The notes under the pieces were generated by a model. It saw only the letters and a list, made by a program, of their open reading frames with translations. It searched no databases and was not told the origin of the DNA. DNA of 32,739 nt from Mariprofundaceae bacterium (GTDB taxonomy: Bacteria; Pseudomonadota; Zetaproteobacteria; Mariprofundales; Mariprofundaceae): the NCBI GenBank assembly GCA_030950985.1, contig JAUZQM010000077.1, positions 1 through 32,739 of the forward strand, in the 5' to 3' direction. Positions 10,184 to 17,945 of the stretch are shown one piece after another; positions within the stretch are counted from its first letter, which is position 1; the number at the start of each line of letters is the position of its first letter. Both the position numbers and the translations under genes were made by a program.

Positions 10184-10963
10184 TTATCTCTGAGGTAGAT
10201 AAATCATTGGATTAACAGGTGTTTTTTTAATACGTACCTCGAAATGTACATGAGGACCTGTGGAGTGTCCTGAATGCCCTGATTTTGAGATCAGTTGGCC
10301 TGCTTTGACATGTTGACCTACTTTCACCAATAATCGTTGATTGTGTGCATAGGCGGTGAATACTTCATTATCATGACGAATGATGACCAATCTGCCATAA
10401 CCAGATAAGCGATTATCAGAATAAACAACTGTACCAGAAGCCGCTGCATGAACTGGAGTACCATCTCTCACTGCAATATCAATACCATCATGCATACGAT
10501 TCCCACGTTTACCAAAAGGACTACTAATAGGTCCTTGAACAGGCCAACGTAAATGAACATTTCTAAGTTTATGTTGGCTACGTAGTTTTTGAGTATGAAT
10601 ACGTGTATTGACGTATTGTTTATGTTTTGAATGTCTTGCCTTTGAGTGTTTTTTTCTATATTTATGAGAACTATTTACAGATAAATAAATTTTCTGATTG
10701 ATCTGAATGGTATAGGGATAGTGTAGATGATTTCGTTTGGCTAAAGAATGGTAAGAAACTCCAAACTGTTGCCCAATAGTATATAAAGAATCACCTTTTT
10801 TAACAGTATGATAAGTGTTAGAGGAATATCGATGAATATTTTTCTGCTTGATTTGTGAGTTTTTATAATAAGGGATGGTGTGAATACTGTGTTTGGAATG
10901 AAAGCAGCCCGAAAGAAATAGGAGCAAACAAAGTGATAAAATATAATTTAATAAAATAGCCAT
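10184..10963 (-). CDS. nlpD: NlpD-like lipoprotein: LysM domain and M23 peptidase domain
   Basis: Outer-membrane or periplasmic cell wall hydrolase, or activator of cell wall amidases during division. It has a lipoprotein signal peptide with the lipobox LSGC (Cys 20). A LysM peptidoglycan-binding domain spans about residues 51-94 (YHTVKKGDSLYTIGQQFGVS). A very basic His/Lys-rich linker covers about 95-135, and an M23 (LytM) domain about 139-257. The end matches E. coli NlpD closely (NP..YLPQR). All metal and catalytic positions are kept: His 158 and Asp 162 (MHDGID), His 207 (YAHN), and His 238 and His 240 (HVHFE). E. coli NlpD lacks them. It follows pcm and yqaA, the usual neighbourhood, overlapping yqaA by 16 bases. 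rpoS, which often follows nlpD, is absent; an insertion sequence sits there. Confidence 0.9.
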   Translation of the reverse strand: MAILLNYILSLCLLLFLSGCFHSKHSIHTIPYYKNSQIKQKNIHRYSSNTYHTVKKGDSLYTIGQQFGVSYHSLAKRNHLHYPYTIQINQKIYLSVNSSHKYRKKHSKARHSKHKQYVNTRIHTQKLRSQHKLRNVHLRWPVQGPISSPFGKRGNRMHDGIDIAVRDGTPVHAAASGTVVYSDNRLSGYGRLVIIRHDNEVFTAYAHNQRLLVKVGQHVKAGQLISKSGHSGHSTGPHVHFEVRIKKTPVNPMIYLPQR

Positions 10964-11559
10964 AAACCTGAAAAACCCAGTATAAGTATTAAAGTAATGC
11001 CTAAAGTTATCCCTTCAAAATAGCGTTCTACCCAATTACGTAATTTATCGCCTCCCCAATACAATAAGCCGCTTTCTAAAAAGAAACGAGCCCCACGTGA
11101 TAATAAAGCAGTGAAAATAAAACCGACAAAAGGTAAACCAAATGCTCCAGCAGCAATAGTAATGACTTTGAATGGGATGGGTGAGAAACCAGCAATCAAG
11201 ACAAGCCATAAGCCCCAATCGACAAACCATGATTCAACTTGGTGAAATTGACCCATCATGCCATACGTTTGCAATAAGGGTTCGGCAATACTGGCAAAAA
11301 GAAAAAGTCCTATAGCATAGCCGATAGCAGCTCCAACAGTAGATCCAGCGGTGCAAATACTAGCAAAACGAAAGGCAAGGTCTGGGCGACCCAATGCCAA
11401 TGCTAACAGTAAAATATCAGGTGGAATGGGAAAAACACTGGCTTCAATCAGGGCAATAAAAAACAATGCCCATTGAGCTTGAGGGTGGTCAGCCCAAGCG
11501 AGTGTCCAATGGTAAGCACGGCGTAACCAAGAGTTTGAAGCGTGTTCTTTTGTGTTCAT
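10948..11559 (-). CDS. YqaA family membrane protein (DedA/VTT superfamily)
   Basis: Inner-membrane protein of the DedA-like (SNARE-associated, VTT) superfamily. Some members act in lipid carrier or phospholipid translocation; the YqaA branch has no firmly proven function. It is 203 residues with about five hydrophobic segments. The family features SVFPIPPDILLLALALG near residue 47, an Ala/Gly-rich second helix, GFSPIPFKVITIAAGAFG and the C-terminal RGARFFLESGLLYWGG are clear. It overlaps pcm by 4 bases and the nlpD-like gene by 16, so it belongs to the same transcript. Confidence 0.9.
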   Translation of the reverse strand: MNTKEHASNSWLRRAYHWTLAWADHPQAQWALFFIALIEASVFPIPPDILLLALALGRPDLAFRFASICTAGSTVGAAIGYAIGLFLFASIAEPLLQTYGMMGQFHQVESWFVDWGLWLVLIAGFSPIPFKVITIAAGAFGLPFVGFIFTALLSRGARFFLESGLLYWGGDKLRNWVERYFEGITLGITLILILGFSGLWLFY

Positions 11560-12221
11560 CCGTATTGTTCTCCTTCTAAAAGAGGGACAAAGGAGCAGTG
11601 ATCAAAATAAGTTTCTTCAATACCCGTTGATTTTTTTTCTCGGCGTACAAGGCAATGTTTCCCTTCTTCTCCTTCGGGCATCAATAACATGCCGCCTTCA
11701 GAGAGTTGTTGCAGCCAAATATCGGATGCAAAGCCGCCAGCAGTGACGATAATAGCATCAAAAGGAGCTTGTTCAGCCCAACCTAAACGGCCATCAGCAC
11801 ATTTAAGCGTAACATTTTGAATGTTTGATTTTAAAAGGTTCTGGTGCGCCTTTTGATGTAAAACTTTGATGCGCTCAATGCTATATACATGTTGACATAA
11901 GCAAGAAAGTATCGCTGTTTGATAACCACAACCCGTGCCAATTTCTAAGACGCGTTCATGCCCTTGTAAATTGAGTAGTTCTGTCATCCGTGCAACCATA
12001 AAAGGTTGTGAAATAGTCTGTTTTGCACCGATAGGTAAGGCAGAATTTTGATAAGCACGTGCAATCAAGGGTTGATCTACAAAAAGATGGCGATGAATAT
12101 GGTACATCGCATCTAAAACATGTTGACTTTGAATACCAGCGGGTATCAGTTGATTTTCAATCATACGGCGACGAGGCAGTTCAAATGATAGTGATAATAG
12201 TGATGATAGTGGTTTATGCAT
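11556..12221 (-). CDS. pcm: Protein-L-isoaspartate O-methyltransferase
   Basis: Repairs damaged proteins by SAM-dependent methylation of isoaspartyl residues. It is 221 residues, the usual length for bacterial PIMT. It shows the family's Ser-containing QTISQPFMVARM (Ser 71), the SAM-binding motif I VLEIGTGCGYQTA (from residue 91), VYSIERI and GWAEQAPFDAIIVTAG. The gene lies just behind tRNA-Pro and overlaps yqaA by 4 bases. The order pcm-yqaA-nlpD resembles the gamma/betaproteobacterial surE-pcm-nlpD region, although surE is not here. Confidence 0.95.
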   Translation of the reverse strand: MHKPLSSLLSLSFELPRRRMIENQLIPAGIQSQHVLDAMYHIHRHLFVDQPLIARAYQNSALPIGAKQTISQPFMVARMTELLNLQGHERVLEIGTGCGYQTAILSCLCQHVYSIERIKVLHQKAHQNLLKSNIQNVTLKCADGRLGWAEQAPFDAIIVTAGGFASDIWLQQLSEGGMLLMPEGEEGKHCLVRREKKSTGIEETYFDHCSFVPLLEGEQYG

Positions 12222-12277
12222 ACTGATGAATCCGAAAAAAATCTAAAAACATAAGTATAATCAAGTCATCCAATGAT

Positions 12278-12354
12278 TGGTCGGGACGGCAGGATTTGAA
12301 CCTGCGACCCCCACACCCCCAGTGTGGTGCGCTACCAAGCTGCGCTACGCCCCG
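12278..12354 (-). tRNA. tRNA-Pro (anticodon GGG)
   Basis: The 77-nucleotide cloverleaf is complete with an encoded CCA end. Acceptor CGGGGCG pairs with CGTCCCG (one G-T), and the D arm is GCGCAGCTTGGTAGCGC. The anticodon stem CCACA/TGTGG encloses the 7-base loop CTGGGGG, giving anticodon GGG, which reads CCC and CCU. The T arm is GCAGG-TTCAAAT-CCTGC. It lies between ihfA and pcm on the same strand, so it may be processed from the operon transcript. ihfA followed by tRNA-Pro is also seen in other proteobacteria. Confidence 0.97.
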
Positions 12355-12418
12355 TTGATTCAAGTAAGACAAACGGCAAGCTAATTGCTGAATTCTTAGA
12401 CGCAATAAGATTTTAATA

Positions 12419-12703
12419 TTATTCATCGTTGTCAAGCAAGGCTTGTTTGAAGATTTGGCTCGGACGAAATATTACGACACGGCGAGCACTAATTTCAGCG
12501 GCTTCTCCCGTATTTAGGTTACGACCTACACGCGCTTCTTTTTCACGCACCAGAAAATGTCCAAAACCAGATATTTGAACGTTTTCACCTGTATTTAGTG
12601 TGTCCGATATTTTATTAAGAACGCAATCAATAAGGAACATAGATGTTTGTTTATTCAGTTCTACGGTTTGTTGAATGATATGAGCAATATCTACTTTGGT
12701 CAT
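12419..12703 (-). CDS. ihfA: Integration host factor subunit alpha (HU/IHF family)
   Basis: Small nucleoid protein that bends DNA sharply; IHF normally works as an alpha-beta heterodimer. It is 94 residues with NVQISGFGHFLVREKEARVGRN and ARRVVIFRPSQIFKQ, closer to IhfA than to HU by my reading. Unusually, the tip of the beta-ribbon arm reads GRNLNTGE. Position 63 is Leu (codon CTA), where IHF and HU almost always have the Pro that wedges into the DNA. It overlaps the end of lolD by 4 bases and precedes tRNA-Pro. Subunit assignment (alpha, beta or HU-like) is less sure than the family. Confidence 0.85.
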   Translation of the reverse strand: MTKVDIAHIIQQTVELNKQTSMFLIDCVLNKISDTLNTGENVQISGFGHFLVREKEARVGRNLNTGEAAEISARRVVIFRPSQIFKQALLDNDE

Positions 12704-13413
12704 AGCTTCTCCTCAGGGTGTTGAATAGATATCAGTTGTCCGTGATGCAATTGTAACATGCGATGAGATTGAGCTGCGAGTATGGGGCTATGCGTCACCA
12801 TAATAATAGATGTTCCTTCCTCATAACAGAGTGCTTGCATGGATTTAAAAACAATTTGTGCAGAGTCTTCATCTAAATTTCCTGTGGGTTCATCAGCTAG
12901 CAATAAGGCTGGTTTTGTCACTAAGGCACGTGCAACAGCAACGCGTTGCGCTTCGCCACCTGAAAGACGTGTTGGTGGGTGTTGTAAACGTTCTTGTAAA
13001 TTTAAACGGATTAATATCTGCTCAGAACGAACCTTAGCATCTTGTTTCGATTCTCCTTGAATCAATAAAGGTAGCATGACATTTTCTACTGCTGTTAATT
13101 CTGGAATAAGATGGTGTTCTTGATACACAAAACTAATGCTACGGTTCCGCAATGCAGCTTGTTTATTTTCGGATAGTGATAAAATGGATATGCCTTGTAA
13201 CTTGATATCTCCGCTATCAATGCTATCTAATGTCCCTAAAAGTTGCAGTAAAGTGCTTTTACCAGAGCCAGATTCGCCCATAATCGCCAAAAATTCACCT
13301 TGATGTACTTCAAGACAAACATCATGCAAAATATTCAATGTTCCTGAAGGGGAGTGATAATTTTTACATAAGTTTTTGACATCCAATATAATACTTGAGG
13401 GAGCATCTATCAT
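12700..13413 (-). CDS. lolD: Lipoprotein-releasing system ATP-binding protein LolD
   Basis: ATPase of the LolCDE complex, which extracts lipoproteins from the inner membrane and hands them to LolA. It is 237 residues from the ATG at 13413 (MIDAPSSIILDV); an upstream in-frame ATG at 13530 would lie inside the preceding gene and add 39 non-homologous residues. ABC motifs are Walker A GESGSGKST, the Q-loop SFVYQEHHLIPELT, the signature LSGGEAQRVAVARAL and Walker B LLLADEPTGNLD. Its membrane partner LolC/E is one gene upstream, separated by a cyclic-nucleotide-binding protein. It overlaps ihfA by 4 bases. Confidence 0.93.
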   Translation of the reverse strand: MIDAPSSIILDVKNLCKNYHSPSGTLNILHDVCLEVHQGEFLAIMGESGSGKSTLLQLLGTLDSIDSGDIKLQGISILSLSENKQAALRNRSISFVYQEHHLIPELTAVENVMLPLLIQGESKQDAKVRSEQILIRLNLQERLQHPPTRLSGGEAQRVAVARALVTKPALLLADEPTGNLDEDSAQIVFKSMQALCYEEGTSIIMVTHSPILAAQSHRMLQLHHGQLISIQHPEEKL

Positions 13414-13420
13414 GATGTGT

Positions 13421-14626
13421 TTACTTTCGCTCCATAAGTGTGCGAATAGTGTCTTGAACACGTTGTTTTTGAAAACGAGTGATAACCTCTTTAACAGAAG
13501 GAAAACATTCAACAATCTGGTCAAAATCATGTTTGTTTAATTCCATGATTTCAAGTGGACAGGCTGCAACGATTGTAGCAGTTCTTGGTCTTCCAGTGAG
13601 TAATGAGACTTCACCAAAAAAAGAACCTTCGTGAAGATCACCTAAATGAATTTTTTGTTGGGAATCTTTTGGATCTTGTATGAATACATTGACATGACCC
13701 GATCGAATCAAAAAAATGGAATCACTCAGGTCATTTTCACAAATAATGGAATCACCTGTTTTAAATTGGCAAAGTTTGAAGCGTTCCGCAAATTTCATAC
13801 GTACATTGACATGTATATCTTTAAACATTGGATTGATGGCTAAAGTACAAGCTAGCACACGTTCACAATAAAAAGATTCAACAGTGGTTTGAATGTTTGG
13901 ATAAGTGGCAACCCAAGTATCAAAGGTATCTCGTTTAATGGTTAATATTTTGACATCACTTTCAGCGATGGCTCTATCGAGGCGAGAAGTGCGTGACATA
14001 AATGCCACTTCGCCAAAAAAATCACCTTCGATCAAATGGGCATAAGCCGTCGTCTGTTCATTTGCAGCTACTTCTAAACAAATATTGCCCATACCAATCA
14101 AATATAAGTTTCCACCCGAATCACCAGGTTTATAAATGATGTCCCCTTCTTGGTAGCTTGTAAGCGATAAAGAATCAATAAAATCATCTAGTTCATCACC
14201 TGATAACATGGATAAAAGAGGTGTACGTTCAAAGTTAAATTTCTTCTCATCATGGGTAAAGGGCGTCGCTTGATAATCTTGAGGGATGAGTGTGCGAATG
14301 GCCCAATCATCACCTCTTTGTTCCGATAGTGTCCTTAAATGATTTTGGATTTCAGTACGTTTAGGATCAATACGAAGAATAATTTTACTGATGGCAATGG
14401 CTTGTACGACAAAGCCATCATTGGCATAGTTTTCGGCAATTTTGATGTAATCACGGACTGCACCTTGTGGATCGCCTAATCGTTCACGAATCTCTGCAAG
14501 TTTAACAAAGATTCGTAAATCGTTGGGTAATTTTTGATGTAATGCTTCAAAAACAGGCAGCGCTTTATCATATTTACCGGTCATCCAAGCTTCTTTAGCT
14601 TTTTTTCGTAGGTTATTGATTAACAT
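13421..14626 (-). CDS. TPR and tandem cyclic nucleotide-binding domain protein
   Basis: Cytoplasmic 401-residue protein with no signal peptide or membrane segment. Residues about 5-90 form TPR-like helices (KAKEAWMTGKYDKALPVFEAL and the following repeats). Two CRP-like cyclic nucleotide-binding domains follow, at about 137-255 and 265-385. The second has a good phosphate-binding cassette, GEVSLLTGRPRTAT (Arg 348). The first reads GEVAFMSRTSRLDRA and keeps the aligned Arg 215 but deviates after it, so it may bind weakly. There is no DNA-binding, kinase or cyclase domain. It sits between lolC/E and lolD with gaps of 2 and 7 bases, so it is made together with the lipoprotein export complex. A role as nucleotide-responsive adaptor is inference. 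Confidence 0.85.
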   Translation of the reverse strand: MLINNLRKKAKEAWMTGKYDKALPVFEALHQKLPNDLRIFVKLAEIRERLGDPQGAVRDYIKIAENYANDGFVVQAIAISKIILRIDPKRTEIQNHLRTLSEQRGDDWAIRTLIPQDYQATPFTHDEKKFNFERTPLLSMLSGDELDDFIDSLSLTSYQEGDIIYKPGDSGGNLYLIGMGNICLEVAANEQTTAYAHLIEGDFFGEVAFMSRTSRLDRAIAESDVKILTIKRDTFDTWVATYPNIQTTVESFYCERVLACTLAINPMFKDIHVNVRMKFAERFKLCQFKTGDSIICENDLSDSIFLIRSGHVNVFIQDPKDSQQKIHLGDLHEGSFFGEVSLLTGRPRTATIVAACPLEIMELNKHDFDQIVECFPSVKEVITRFQKQRVQDTIRTLMERK

Positions 14627-14628
14627 GC

Positions 14629-15870
14629 TTATTCATACCTCAATGCATCGGCTGGTAGGACATGAGCTGCCCGCCATGCAGGATAAAAAGTGGCTAGCAT
14701 ACCCAATAATAAGCTGCTGACTACAATGATGCTAATCGATATGGGATCAATGACAGAAGGAACATGGTCAATATAATAGACATCACTGGATAAAATAGTG
14801 ATACCTGTGATATGTTCAAACCAGCTCAGTAACACATCCAGTTTCCATGCTACTAACAAGCCTAAGCTTGTTCCTATCAGTGTACCGAACCCACATAAAA
14901 GCATACCCATCATAAGAAAAATACGCATCACTGAGGCATGGGTTGCACCGATGGTTTTAAGAATAGCAATCTCTTTGCGCCTTTCCATGACTACCATGAC
15001 CAAAGATGACACCATATTAAACACTGCCACGACCACAATCAGTGAAAGAATAATACCCATCACCACACGTTCCATTTTTAATGCTTTAAAAAACGAAAGG
15101 TGGCGGTGCATCCAATCGGTAATCCAAGCATTGGCTGGAAATACCATGCGGGCTTCATTAGCGACTGTGTTGGCTTGATCTCGATCATAAAGATGGAGTT
15201 CGATGCCCGTGACGGCATCACCTGTTCGATTGAGCTTTTGAACAGCCAATAAAGGTGCAATAATTAAGCCAACATCATATTCATAAAATCCAGAATTGAA
15301 GATGCCAACCACGCGGAAAGCGCGCATGCGGGGTGAAATACCAGAAGGTGAAATACCACCTGATGGGGAAAGAAGACGCACAGTATTACCCACATCTACA
15401 TGGAGTTTTCGTGCTAAATCTTTACCTAATACCACCTCAAAAGGAGATGCTTGAACAGTCGAGCGAATGAAACGACCTGAAATAATACGACTGGCGATTT
15501 GTGGTTCGCGAGATGGATCAACACCTTTGAGAATCGCACCCGTTGAATGGTGTCCATGATTGGCTAACACTTGGCTGCTTAAATAAGGCGCAGCTTTCGC
15601 AACACCCGTAAGTTTTTCTGCTTGTTTCAACCAAGGTTGCCAGTGTTTAAATGTGTCATCAGGGCCTTGAATATCAACGTGGGATGAAAAGCCTAGAATT
15701 TTATTTTTAAGTTCTGCATCAAAACCATACATCACCGATAATACAACAATCAGAGCCGCCACACCGATGGCAACTCCCGCAGCCGAACTCCATCCAATCA
15801 AGGAAACGAAACGGTCATCACGCCGTGATTTTAAATAACGACGTGCCAGCATCCATTCATAAGCTTTCAT
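14629..15870 (-). CDS. lolC: Lipoprotein-releasing system permease LolC/LolE family
   Basis: Inner-membrane subunit of the lipoprotein-releasing ABC transporter. It is 413 residues with the family N-terminus YEWMLARRYLKSRRDDRFVSLI, one membrane helix at about 27-50, and a periplasmic MacB-like domain with GFSSHVDI and SGRFI. Three C-terminal helices follow (about 270-300, 315-345 and 375-400, with MERRKEIAILKTIGATH between the first two). The gene symbol could equally be lolE; only one such gene is in the window, so the complex may be a homodimer (LolF type) or its partner lies elsewhere. It starts 7 bases after the transporter stop. Confidence 0.92.
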   Translation of the reverse strand: MKAYEWMLARRYLKSRRDDRFVSLIGWSSAAGVAIGVAALIVVLSVMYGFDAELKNKILGFSSHVDIQGPDDTFKHWQPWLKQAEKLTGVAKAAPYLSSQVLANHGHHSTGAILKGVDPSREPQIASRIISGRFIRSTVQASPFEVVLGKDLARKLHVDVGNTVRLLSPSGGISPSGISPRMRAFRVVGIFNSGFYEYDVGLIIAPLLAVQKLNRTGDAVTGIELHLYDRDQANTVANEARMVFPANAWITDWMHRHLSFFKALKMERVVMGIILSLIVVVAVFNMVSSLVMVVMERRKEIAILKTIGATHASVMRIFLMMGMLLCGFGTLIGTSLGLLVAWKLDVLLSWFEHITGITILSSDVYYIDHVPSVIDPISISIIVVSSLLLGMLATFYPAWRAAHVLPADALRYE

Positions 15871-15877
15871 CGAGGCA

Positions 15878-17233
15878 TTAACTTAAATAACGCAAATAAA
15901 GATAAATATGACTGATGATAATAGTCAATATCATTAAGCCAAAGGCATGTTTCATAAAGGTTAAGAAAGCAATCGGTTGCCCTGCACGTTGTGCAAAACC
16001 AGCCACAATCAAATTGGCAGATGCACCAATTAAAGAGCCGTTGCCACCCAAACATGCGCCCAAAGCTAAAGCCCACCATAACGGTTCAATGGCTTCAGCT
16101 CCGCCAAAAGTAGGCTCCATGCTTTGAATCAACGGAATCATAGTCGCAACAAAAGGAATGTTATCAATCAATGCCGAAGCAATGGCAGACACCCATAAAA
16201 CAGTGGCTGTGGTAGCAACCAAATCACCACCTGTCAGTGCCAGTGTTTTTTCAGCTAGAATATTGATAACACCCGTATGTTCGACACCTGTAACAATGAT
16301 AAACAAACCTACAAAGAAGAAAATGGTGGTCCATTCGACCTCTGCCATGATGCCTTCATAGGCATGATCCTTTTCTTCCACACTTTGCCCCAAGGTTTGC
16401 AATAAAAGAAGGACTGCTGCGCCAAACATGGCAATGGTTGCAGGTTCTAAATGCAAGTCATGAGCCACAGTAAAACCGCCAATCACACCAAATAATACAC
16501 ATAAACTTTTTTTCAGAAGGGGAACATCCTTGATGGCTGCTCTTTCATCAAATTGCATAATAAGTTTCTTTTTTTCATCCGTAGCATGCAAATCAGAGCC
16601 AAACATAAACCAAATCACAGCAATTACTGCAATGAAAATAACGGGGATGATGGGGGTTAAGTTGATTAAGAAATCAGTGAAACTTAGATGGGCTGCCGAA
16701 CCAATCATGATATTGGGTGGATCACCAATGAGCGTCGCAGTACCACCAATATTGGAAGCTAGAATAAGGGCGAATAGATAAGGATAAGGACGAACACCCA
16801 AAGCATCCGTAATCAATAAGGTGACGGGCGCAATCAATAAAACAGTAGTGACATTATCTAAAAGTGCAGAAAATACAGCCGTAACAAGCGATAACATGAC
16901 CAAAATCCACCACGGTTCACCTTTCGCCAGTTTGGCAGCTTTAATCGCAACATATTGAAACATGCCTGTTTTTTGACTAATGGCGACAATCACCATCATG
17001 CCCGTGAGTAAACCAATGGTATTAAAATCAATGCCTGCAACCGCTTGTTGTTGATTCAATACACCGCATAAAATCATCAAGCCTGCACCCAATAAGGATA
17101 AAACGGCACGATTGAATTTTTCCGCCATAATCACGCCATAGACCAACAATAAGATGGAAACCGCTACCCATGTAGGATCGAAACCAAAAATCACAGTCGA
17201 TGTTGTCGATTCAATATTATGCATCGTTGCCAT
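15878..17233 (-). CDS. NhaD/ArsB-type ion transporter (Na+/H+ antiporter-like)
   Basis: Polytopic inner-membrane protein of the ion transporter superfamily (ArsB, NhaD, citrate transporter). It is 451 residues with about 11-12 hydrophobic segments. The duplicated signature loops are present: SALLDNVTTVLLIAPV and NIGGTATLIGDPPNIMI in the first half, SALIDNIPFVATMIPL and LGGNGSLIGASANLI in the second. NhaD exports Na+ or Li+ in exchange for H+, while ArsB exports arsenite. No arsR or arsC is nearby and the protein resembles the NhaD/P-protein type, so cation antiport is more likely. It overlaps the CBS gene by 17 bases. ATG 17224 is an alternative start. Confidence 0.88.
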   Translation of the reverse strand: MATMHNIESTTSTVIFGFDPTWVAVSILLLVYGVIMAEKFNRAVLSLLGAGLMILCGVLNQQQAVAGIDFNTIGLLTGMMVIVAISQKTGMFQYVAIKAAKLAKGEPWWILVMLSLVTAVFSALLDNVTTVLLIAPVTLLITDALGVRPYPYLFALILASNIGGTATLIGDPPNIMIGSAAHLSFTDFLINLTPIIPVIFIAVIAVIWFMFGSDLHATDEKKKLIMQFDERAAIKDVPLLKKSLCVLFGVIGGFTVAHDLHLEPATIAMFGAAVLLLLQTLGQSVEEKDHAYEGIMAEVEWTTIFFFVGLFIIVTGVEHTGVINILAEKTLALTGGDLVATTATVLWVSAIASALIDNIPFVATMIPLIQSMEPTFGGAEAIEPLWWALALGACLGGNGSLIGASANLIVAGFAQRAGQPIAFLTFMKHAFGLMILTIIISHIYLYLRYLS

Positions 17234-17690
17234 CTCCTTGTTTGGTAAGTTGAAGAAAATCTAAAATATCACCCGCAGAAATAATCCCTAACAATTTTTC
17301 TTGATCATCTACAACCAATACATATTCATGTTTGCAAAAAGAAGCCAACGAAGCTGCAACGGATAACAAAGAATCATGTGGGTGAACCGTGATGGGAACT
17401 TTATCCAAAGCCACGGCTACTTTTTGTGTACTAAGTTCGGTGTAATGTTGATGTAAAATACCCATGTCAGGCGCATAAGAAACCTGATCTAAATCGCCAC
17501 TGACGATATAATCAGGGACAATATGAGATAACAGCGAAACTGTTGAAAAAATACCCGCAATAGTTTTATCGGGATGAAGTACAGGCAACATGCGCAAATC
17601 AGAATCACGCATACGCGTTAACACATCGCTAATACATTCGTCCACTTGTGCGGTGATAAGGTGGGTCACCATGATTCGTTTTGCCAGCAT
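17217..17690 (-). CDS. CBS-domain pair protein
   Basis: Soluble 157-residue protein made almost only of two CBS domains, a module that senses adenine nucleotides. The first is at about residues 7-60 (MVTHLITAQVDECISDVLTRM ... LPVL ... IAGIFS); the second at about 98-155 (PITVHPHDSLLSVAASL ... YVLVVDD ... LLGIISAGDILDFL). ATG 17690 is chosen because TTAGGAGAAAAT precedes it; an in-frame ATG at 17762 would add 24 unlikely residues. It overlaps the NhaD/ArsB-type transporter, so it likely controls that transporter by energy state, as CBS domains do in several channels and transporters. That role is inference. Confidence 0.88.
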   Translation of the reverse strand: MLAKRIMVTHLITAQVDECISDVLTRMRDSDLRMLPVLHPDKTIAGIFSTVSLLSHIVPDYIVSGDLDQVSYAPDMGILHQHYTELSTQKVAVALDKVPITVHPHDSLLSVAASLASFCKHEYVLVVDDQEKLLGIISAGDILDFLQLTKQGDGNDA

Positions 17691-17737
17691 ATTTTCTCCT
17701 AATATGGGGTGGATGGTATTCACTGTTTCACTGCTAT

Positions 17738-17786
17738 TTGAAATAAGGGACCTTCGACACAAGTGCTCGAGGCTGACGTTCCTTTT
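17738..17786. repeat. Intergenic repeat, copy 1
   Basis: A 49-base unit (TTGAAATAAGGGACCTTCG... to GCTGACGTTCCTTTT) recurs at 17855-17903 with about 40 of 49 bases identical. It contains the CTTCGACA...TGACG pattern of REP-like intergenic repeats. It overlaps only a non-coding extension upstream of the CBS gene. Confidence 0.6.
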
Positions 17787-17822
17787 TATAAGTTATCGTC
17801 GTTCAAGTATGAACCTATCATC

Positions 17823-17852
17823 ATGCCCGAGTTCTTTTATCGGGCATCTTTT
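17823..17852 (+). repeat. Hairpin between the two intergenic repeats
   Basis: ATGCCCGA (17823-17830) and TCGGGCAT (17840-17847) form an 8-bp perfect stem with a 9-base loop, followed on the plus strand by CTTTT. No plus-strand gene ends here. On the minus strand, where lysS transcription would arrive, there is no T-run, so a terminator role is unclear. Confidence 0.5.
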
Positions 17853-17854
17853 GC

Positions 17855-17903
17855 TTGAAATAAAAGACCTTCGACACAAACTCTCAAGGGTGACGTTTTT
17901 TCA
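17855..17903. repeat. Intergenic repeat, copy 2
   Basis: Second copy of the unit at 17738. Its right part (TGACGTTTTTTCAATGAAA...ACATCAG, running to 17922) also resembles 21364-21396 near yaaA (TGACATTTTTTTCAGTAAA...ACATCAG). The family is thus dispersed at least twice in the window. Confidence 0.6.
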
Positions 17904-17945
17904 ATGAAATACATCACATCAGCCCATGAAAGCCTATCGGACTTT

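Noticed and set aside
12278-12354. tRNA-Pro as attachment site of an integrated element
   Set aside because: No integrase and no repeated 3' tRNA end found nearby; flanking genes are tightly packed housekeeping genes.
12700-13530. Longer LolD starting at 13530
   Set aside because: The extra 39 residues overlap the coding end of the cyclic-nucleotide protein and do not look like LolD; ATG 13413 gives the normal length.
15878-17233. Arsenite exporter in an ars operon
   Set aside because: The fold is shared with ArsB, but there is no arsR, arsA or arsC and the partner is a CBS protein; an NhaD-type antiporter is more likely.
17738-17903. CRISPR-like array
   Set aside because: Only two imperfect copies with a single 68-base spacer and no cas genes; better explained as an intergenic repeat family.
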